Of a stretch of 43,391 bases of DNA, positions 40,817 through 43,391 are shown piece after piece. This stretch comes from a virus. The stretch spans positions 1 through 43,391 of IMG/VR virus record IMGVR_UViG_3300044796_000245. One strand, written 5' to 3'. Both the position numbers and the translations under genes were made by a program. The notes beneath the pieces were generated by a model, which searched no databases, was not told the DNA's origin, and was given only the letters and a program-made list of their open reading frames with translations. Within the stretch, counting starts at the first letter, position 1; every line of letters begins with the position of its first letter.

Positions 40817-41070
40817 GCCGCATCCCCCGGCTGCACATCGTCGAATTGCGGAAACGGCACCGGCGGGGCCGGGATGGCGATGTCGCTGGGCGTGATGCCG
40901 CGCAGCATCGGCAGCACCCAGGTGGCGGGGCAGCGGGTGCGGGCGCCGTTGCTGAATTGCACAAGGTAACTGATCACCATCTCGCCGCAGCGCACCACCT
41001 CGATGGCGCGGCCAATGTCGCCGGCGTGGTTTGGGCGCTTAACCAGCACGCGCAGCGGCGGATCAAGCAT
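40813..41070 (-). CDS. Hypothetical small beta-rich protein
   Basis: ATG 41070 overlaps the upstream stop by eight bases; 85 residues (ATG 41136 would add 22). LRVLVKRPNHAGDIGRAIEV, then EMVISYLVQFSNGARTRCP, suggests a small SH3-like or KOW-like beta barrel. The C-terminus is Pro-rich and acidic. No family assigned. Confidence 0.6.
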   Translation of the reverse strand: MLDPPLRVLVKRPNHAGDIGRAIEVVRCGEMVISYLVQFSNGARTRCPATWVLPMLRGITPSDIAIPAPPVPFPQFDDVQPGDAA

Positions 41071-41326
41071 TGTGCCAGTAATGGCGAGCGGAAGCGGCTG
41101 CTTCGCTTGTATTGCGATGCGGGTGTTGCACGCCATCGGCGTTATCCTCCAGGTCGAGCGTTTCGGGGCGGACGAATTGGGTGTGGGACACGATTTCGGG
41201 CCACAGGCGGCGGCCGTGCTGGTCGGTGACGTAGCCGAGCAGCACCACGGGGCGGCGATCGAGCGTGCGCACCGTGCGGGGCGCGGACAGGCGCTGGGAG
41301 AACGGAGCGGCGGCTAGGTGGCCCAT
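41063..41326 (-). CDS. Hypothetical small protein
   Basis: ATG 41326 overlaps the upstream gene by 13 bases; 87 residues. A beta-like core (RRPVVLLGYVTDQHGRRLWP) precedes a hydrophilic, His-rich tail. No family recognised. It belongs to the promoter-proximal part of the leftward operon. Confidence 0.6.
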   Translation of the reverse strand: MGHLAAAPFSQRLSAPRTVRTLDRRPVVLLGYVTDQHGRRLWPEIVSHTQFVRPETLDLEDNADGVQHPHRNTSEAAASARHYWHNA

Positions 41327-41589
41327 GTGGATGCCTCCCGGTCGAGCCATTCGGCGGCGCTGCGCCAATCCAGCGCGCTGATGGGCTGGTTCTGCATGCG
41401 CGCCAGCTCGGCGGCGGCGCGCAGGCTGTCGGCGGCGGAGAGCAGGTTGCCGGCGGCGACGTAGCTTTCCATTTCGGTGGACAGGTTGAGCAGCACGCGG
41501 ATGTCGATGGCGCGCATGCTGTCTTGCGCGAACAGCCGGAAGCGGCTGGCGGCATCCACGGCGCGAACGCGCGCCCCGGTGCTCACCAT
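41314..41589 (-). CDS. Hypothetical helical protein
   Basis: ATG 41589 overlaps the upstream stop (GTG 41586 is an alternative); 91 residues. It is helical throughout (AIDIRVLLNLSTEMESYVAA, then LLSAADSLRAAAELARMQ), ending SAAEWLDREASTWAT. No family recognised. Confidence 0.62.
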   Translation of the reverse strand: MVSTGARVRAVDAASRFRLFAQDSMRAIDIRVLLNLSTEMESYVAAGNLLSAADSLRAAAELARMQNQPISALDWRSAAEWLDREASTWAT

Positions 41590-41741
41590 TGCTGCCACAC
41601 CAGCACCGCCAGCACGCCGGCGATGGCGGCGACGGCAAGCCCCTGCGCCACCCACATCACCACGCGGGCGCGGCGGGTGACGGGCGGCAATTCGTCCCAC
41701 TCATGGGTGAAAGGCGGGTCGGGGCGGCGGGCGGGTTGCAC
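41583..41741 (-). CDS. Small membrane protein, first gene of the leftward operon
   Basis: GTG 41741 has GGAGG six bases upstream and gives 52 residues. A soluble Pro-rich N-terminus (THEWDELPPVTRRARVV) leads into one membrane helix (residues about 28-48, WVAQGLAVAAIAGVLAVLVW). Promoter-proximal, first-expressed small membrane proteins in phage left operons are often superinfection-exclusion or host-takeover factors. That role is inferred from position and topology only. Confidence 0.65.
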   Translation of the reverse strand: MQPARRPDPPFTHEWDELPPVTRRARVVMWVAQGLAVAAIAGVLAVLVWQQW

Positions 41742-41771
41742 GGCGGGCCTCCATCGCAAGAACGATGGATC

Positions 41772-41799
41772 ATTCCACGATATGTGGACCGCCTGTCAA
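41772..41799 (-). promoter_or_regulatory. Leftward early promoter (pL-like)
   Basis: On the minus strand, TTGACA (41799-41794) and TGGAAT (41777-41772) are 16 bases apart, a good -35 with a fair -10. The spacer is filled by operator O1. Transcription would start near 41765 and run into the GTG at 41741, which has its own GGAGG. Confidence 0.65.
41774..41788. promoter_or_regulatory. Operator O1: TCCAC-N5-GTGGA
   Basis: A 15-bp inverted site with five-base centre GATAT, lying between the -35 and -10 elements of the leftward promoter. The same half-sites occur at O2 and O3. A dimeric helix-turn-helix repressor bound here would block the leftward operon. Confidence 0.7.
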
Positions 41800-41805
41800 C
41801 CGAAA

Positions 41806-41820
41806 TCCACAGTCTGTGGA
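41806..41820. promoter_or_regulatory. Operator O2: TCCAC-N5-GTGGA
   Basis: Perfect palindrome TCCACAG-T-CTGTGGA, 32 bp (about three helical turns) from O1 centre to centre and just past the cI stop codon. The spacing allows cooperative binding with O1 on the same face of the DNA. Confidence 0.7.
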
Positions 41821-41821
41821 G

Positions 41822-42265
41822 TTAGACTTTGCGGGGCGGCTCCGGCCCGAGCGGCGGCGGCTCGTGCAAGGTGATGTGCCGCGGGCGGCGGGCGGGCACC
41901 GCTGCGGCTGGCTTGGGGAGTGCCGCACGCTCGGCGGCCATCGGCCATTCGGCGACGGCGCCGCCAACCACTGCGCCAACTTCGGCTGAACATTCTTTCA
42001 GCCGCTCTGCCATAGAATAGGGCACGCCGTTCAAAGAGCCGGCATAAATCCAATCCGGCCCGATGCCAGTTGCTTCCCAAAGCCGCACCATGGCGGCAAT
42101 ATCCGGCATTCTCGCGCCGGTTTCCCAGTTGTTATAGGCGGACGCTGTCACTTTCAGCTTATTGGCAAGCGCCTCCTGGCGTTCTATGCCAAGCGCCATC
42201 CTGGCCGCCCGTAACCGGAGCGCCGCCATCATCTTCAATTCGCTGGGTCGTTGAGCCTTCGCCAT
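41822..42265 (-). CDS. cI-like repressor without a protease domain
   Basis: ATG 42265 gives 147 residues; a longer open frame reaches 42445 but crosses the control region. Residues about 14-72 are an XRE-type helix-turn-helix (RLRAARMALGIERQEALANK, then ASAYNNWETGARMP). A short linker region follows (IYAGSLNGVPYSMAERLKE) and a Pro/basic tail. No S24/LexA peptidase domain is present, so RecA-triggered self-cleavage is not expected and induction must use another route. Three TCCAC sites around the gene are the probable targets. Confidence 0.85.
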   Translation of the reverse strand: MAKAQRPSELKMMAALRLRAARMALGIERQEALANKLKVTASAYNNWETGARMPDIAAMVRLWEATGIGPDWIYAGSLNGVPYSMAERLKECSAEVGAVVGGAVAEWPMAAERAALPKPAAAVPARRPRHITLHEPPPLGPEPPRKV

Positions 42266-42323
42266 GCCGGCGAATGTGCGCACCGAAAGCCGCGATGTCC
42301 CGCCACGATGTGCTTGCGAAGAC

Positions 42324-42338
42324 TCCACGTTATGTGGT
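42324..42338. promoter_or_regulatory. Operator O3: TCCAC-N5-GTGGT
   Basis: Same half-sites as O1 and O2 with one base changed, in the 85-bp gap between the divergent cI and cro genes. It overlaps a possible cro promoter (TTGCGA at 42314-42319, TTCAAT at 42339-42344) and a leftward TTGAAA (42343-42338), so one bound dimer could affect both directions. Confidence 0.65.
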
Positions 42339-42350
42339 TTCAATCTGCGC

Positions 42351-42566
42351 ATGGATGTGCGAACCCTTATCGAACGGCTCGGCGGCCCGTCCGTGGTGGC
42401 GGAACGGCTCGGCGAGACCGCGAAGACGATCAGCATGTGGGGCACGCGGAACAGCGTGCCGTACGCCCATCACATCGCGCTATGGCGGCTGGCGATCGAC
42501 GCAAAGTTGGACTGGACGCCGCCCGACGCGGATGGCCTGAAACTCGTGCCGCGCGAGGCTGCTTGA
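42351..42566 (+). CDS. Cro-like helix-turn-helix regulator
   Basis: ATG 42351 gives 71 residues. RTLIERLGGPSVVAERLGET, then AKTISMWGTRNSVPYAHHI, is a Cro/YdaS-type helix-turn-helix; the end (LAIDAKLDWTPPDA) resembles Cro-like proteins of acetic-acid-bacteria prophages. No ribosome site is visible, and the likely -10 ends only six bases before the ATG, so the mRNA may be leaderless. It is divergent from the repressor and would favour lytic growth. Confidence 0.8.
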   Translation: MDVRTLIERLGGPSVVAERLGETAKTISMWGTRNSVPYAHHIALWRLAIDAKLDWTPPDADGLKLVPREAA

Positions 42567-42571
42567 TGCGC

Positions 42572-43129
42572 TTAGGTGGGCTGCCCGAACGCGGTGAACG
42601 CCGTCTGTATGCTGATGGGGTAGGGGTATGGCCCGGCACCGTCCAGCCGTCCGGACAGCATTTTGCCGCTGAGCGACAGCAAGCCGCCAACCGGAACCGG
42701 CAAAATCTGTCGGTACAGCGGATTGGAGTAGGCAATATAACTCGCGGGGCGCTCGAACTCGGTGCCCGCATCCGCGCGCAGCACAATGCCCGGCCAAATG
42801 GAAATAACCGGCGCGCAGCCGCTCATGCTGCAGCCACTGGCCAGCAAGCGGCCATTCCAGTTGGTGGGTTCGCCCGATTTGCTTTGCGCGACGTCGGCCC
42901 AAGTCTTCTGCCACGCTGCCTTCTCGCCCTCTTTGTCGCTGACGCTGAACAGCGCTGCGCTGTTGGCCAGGATCGCGCGAACGAACGCAACTTGCGACGG
43001 AACCATCGTCTTGGCGATGGCGTCGGTGAGCGGCGGCAGTTGTGCCGGTTCTCCGAACACCGGGAACGCCTGCGCGCCTCGGCCCGCCAACATCGTTGCC
43101 GCCGCCGCCAGCAAATGCCGCCGTCGCAT
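42572..43129 (-). CDS. Secreted protein with Tat-like signal, probable moron
   Basis: GGGGAGC before ATG 43129; 185 residues (ATG 43192 would add 21). The N-terminus (RRRHLLAAAATMLAGRGAQA) has a twin arginine followed by a hydrophobic stretch and an AQA cleavage site, as in Tat signals. The mature part has two close Cys (ASGCSMSGC near residue 98) and no recognised domain. It faces the cro gene, ends five bases from it, and lies between cro and the early block, which looks like an insertion of a lysogenic-conversion gene. Confidence 0.72.
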   Translation of the reverse strand: MRRRHLLAAAATMLAGRGAQAFPVFGEPAQLPPLTDAIAKTMVPSQVAFVRAILANSAALFSVSDKEGEKAAWQKTWADVAQSKSGEPTNWNGRLLASGCSMSGCAPVISIWPGIVLRADAGTEFERPASYIAYSNPLYRQILPVPVGGLLSLSGKMLSGRLDGAGPYPYPISIQTAFTAFGQPT

Positions 43130-43231
43130 GGTCCGCTCCCCTCTGCCTCGGCAACGATACCATGGCTCGCGCTCCGTTTCACCTCCGGTCACGTAGCCCG
43201 CCGGGCGGCGCGCTCAATTCACACATTCCGT

Positions 43232-43261
43232 GCGGCCGTTGACTCTTCCGTGAACGGCCGC
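43232..43261. repeat. Inverted repeat at the genome junction
   Basis: GCGGCCGTT (43232-43240) is the exact reverse complement of AACGGCCGC (43253-43261), 12 bases apart. The second arm is the start of the terminal repeat (1-9). It lies between the two oppositely oriented genes at 42572-43129 and 155-649, so it may be a shared control site. Confidence 0.6.
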
Positions 43262-43391
43262 GCGGCCCGAATCGTCCCAGCACTGCCTAGTGAACGGCGC
43301 GCCGGTTGGGATGAGGCGTTGTTACGGCGCGCCCACCTGCGCGCGCGGCCCAGCGTGAGTAACGAACCCCCAGCCCCCCGCGCCGCGTTTT
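43253..43391. repeat. Right copy of terminal direct repeat
   Basis: Same sequence as 1-139, identical over the first 99 bases. Its last 40 bases carry seven differences, mostly G-to-C, ending in a T run. The errors look like low-quality sequence at a contig end. Removing this copy leaves a circle of 43252 bp. Confidence 0.9.

Overview
The window reads as one complete temperate bacteriophage genome of about 43.25 kb. Its two ends carry the same 139-bp sequence (1-139 and 43253-43391), identical over the first 99 bases with all mismatches in the last 40. This looks like the overlap of a circular or circularly permuted assembly. The DNA is very GC-rich, and many genes overlap by ATGA, GTGA or TGATG. 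GC content, GcrA-like helix-turn-helix segments and the flavour of the small proteins suggest an alphaproteobacterial host, possibly Acetobacteraceae or another Rhodospirillales. The host is an inference; no host gene is present.

Layout. (1) 155-5316, rightward early block: a winged-helix-like protein, a long protein with two helix-turn-helix segments, six small proteins (one broken in a C run, one a zinc-ribbon type, two tandem paralogues) and a large P-loop ATPase, the likely replication protein. (2) 5316-5524: two copies of an inverted array of a 9-bp repeat (three forward, 20-26 base centre, three reverse). The second copy runs into the start of a NusG/RfaH-like gene. (3) 6218-7000: a gpZ-like protein and an intrinsic terminator. 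(4) 7051-15770: lambda-type packaging and head genes (terminase, gpW, portal, S49 protease, scaffold, decoration protein, major capsid protein, connectors). (5) 15782-18550: a 922-residue SGNH/GDSL esterase fibre-like protein. (6) 18547-28521: Mu-type contractile tail and baseplate, with a frameshifted tail chaperone pair. (7) 28531-32561: fibres. (8) 32699-34826: lysis cassette with a small membrane protein, a SleB-like hydrolase, a membrane protein with a lipobox-like motif and a class 3 lipase, closed by strong terminators.

Leftward DNA: a secreted phospholipase-D-type nuclease (34965-35531) stands alone. A tightly overlapping operon then runs from 41741 down to the integrase at 35573. It encodes small proteins, an HD phosphohydrolase, an ASCH protein, a DUF4031 remnant, a DUF4326 protein, a putative excisionase and the integrase. 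A short cI-like repressor (41822-42265) and a divergent cro-like gene (42351-42566) form the lysogeny switch. Three sites of the form TCCAC-N5-GTGG(A/T) lie in the leftward promoter region and in the cI-cro gap. A secreted, Tat-signal-like protein (42572-43129) points against cro and separates it from the early block.

How it probably works: the repressor holds the leftward and cro promoters through the TCCAC sites. The early rightward operon makes the replication ATPase and the NusG-like factor. That factor is well placed to carry polymerase through the 6952-7000 terminator into the late genes. The features most worth testing are the paired 9-bp arrays and the NusG-like factor.
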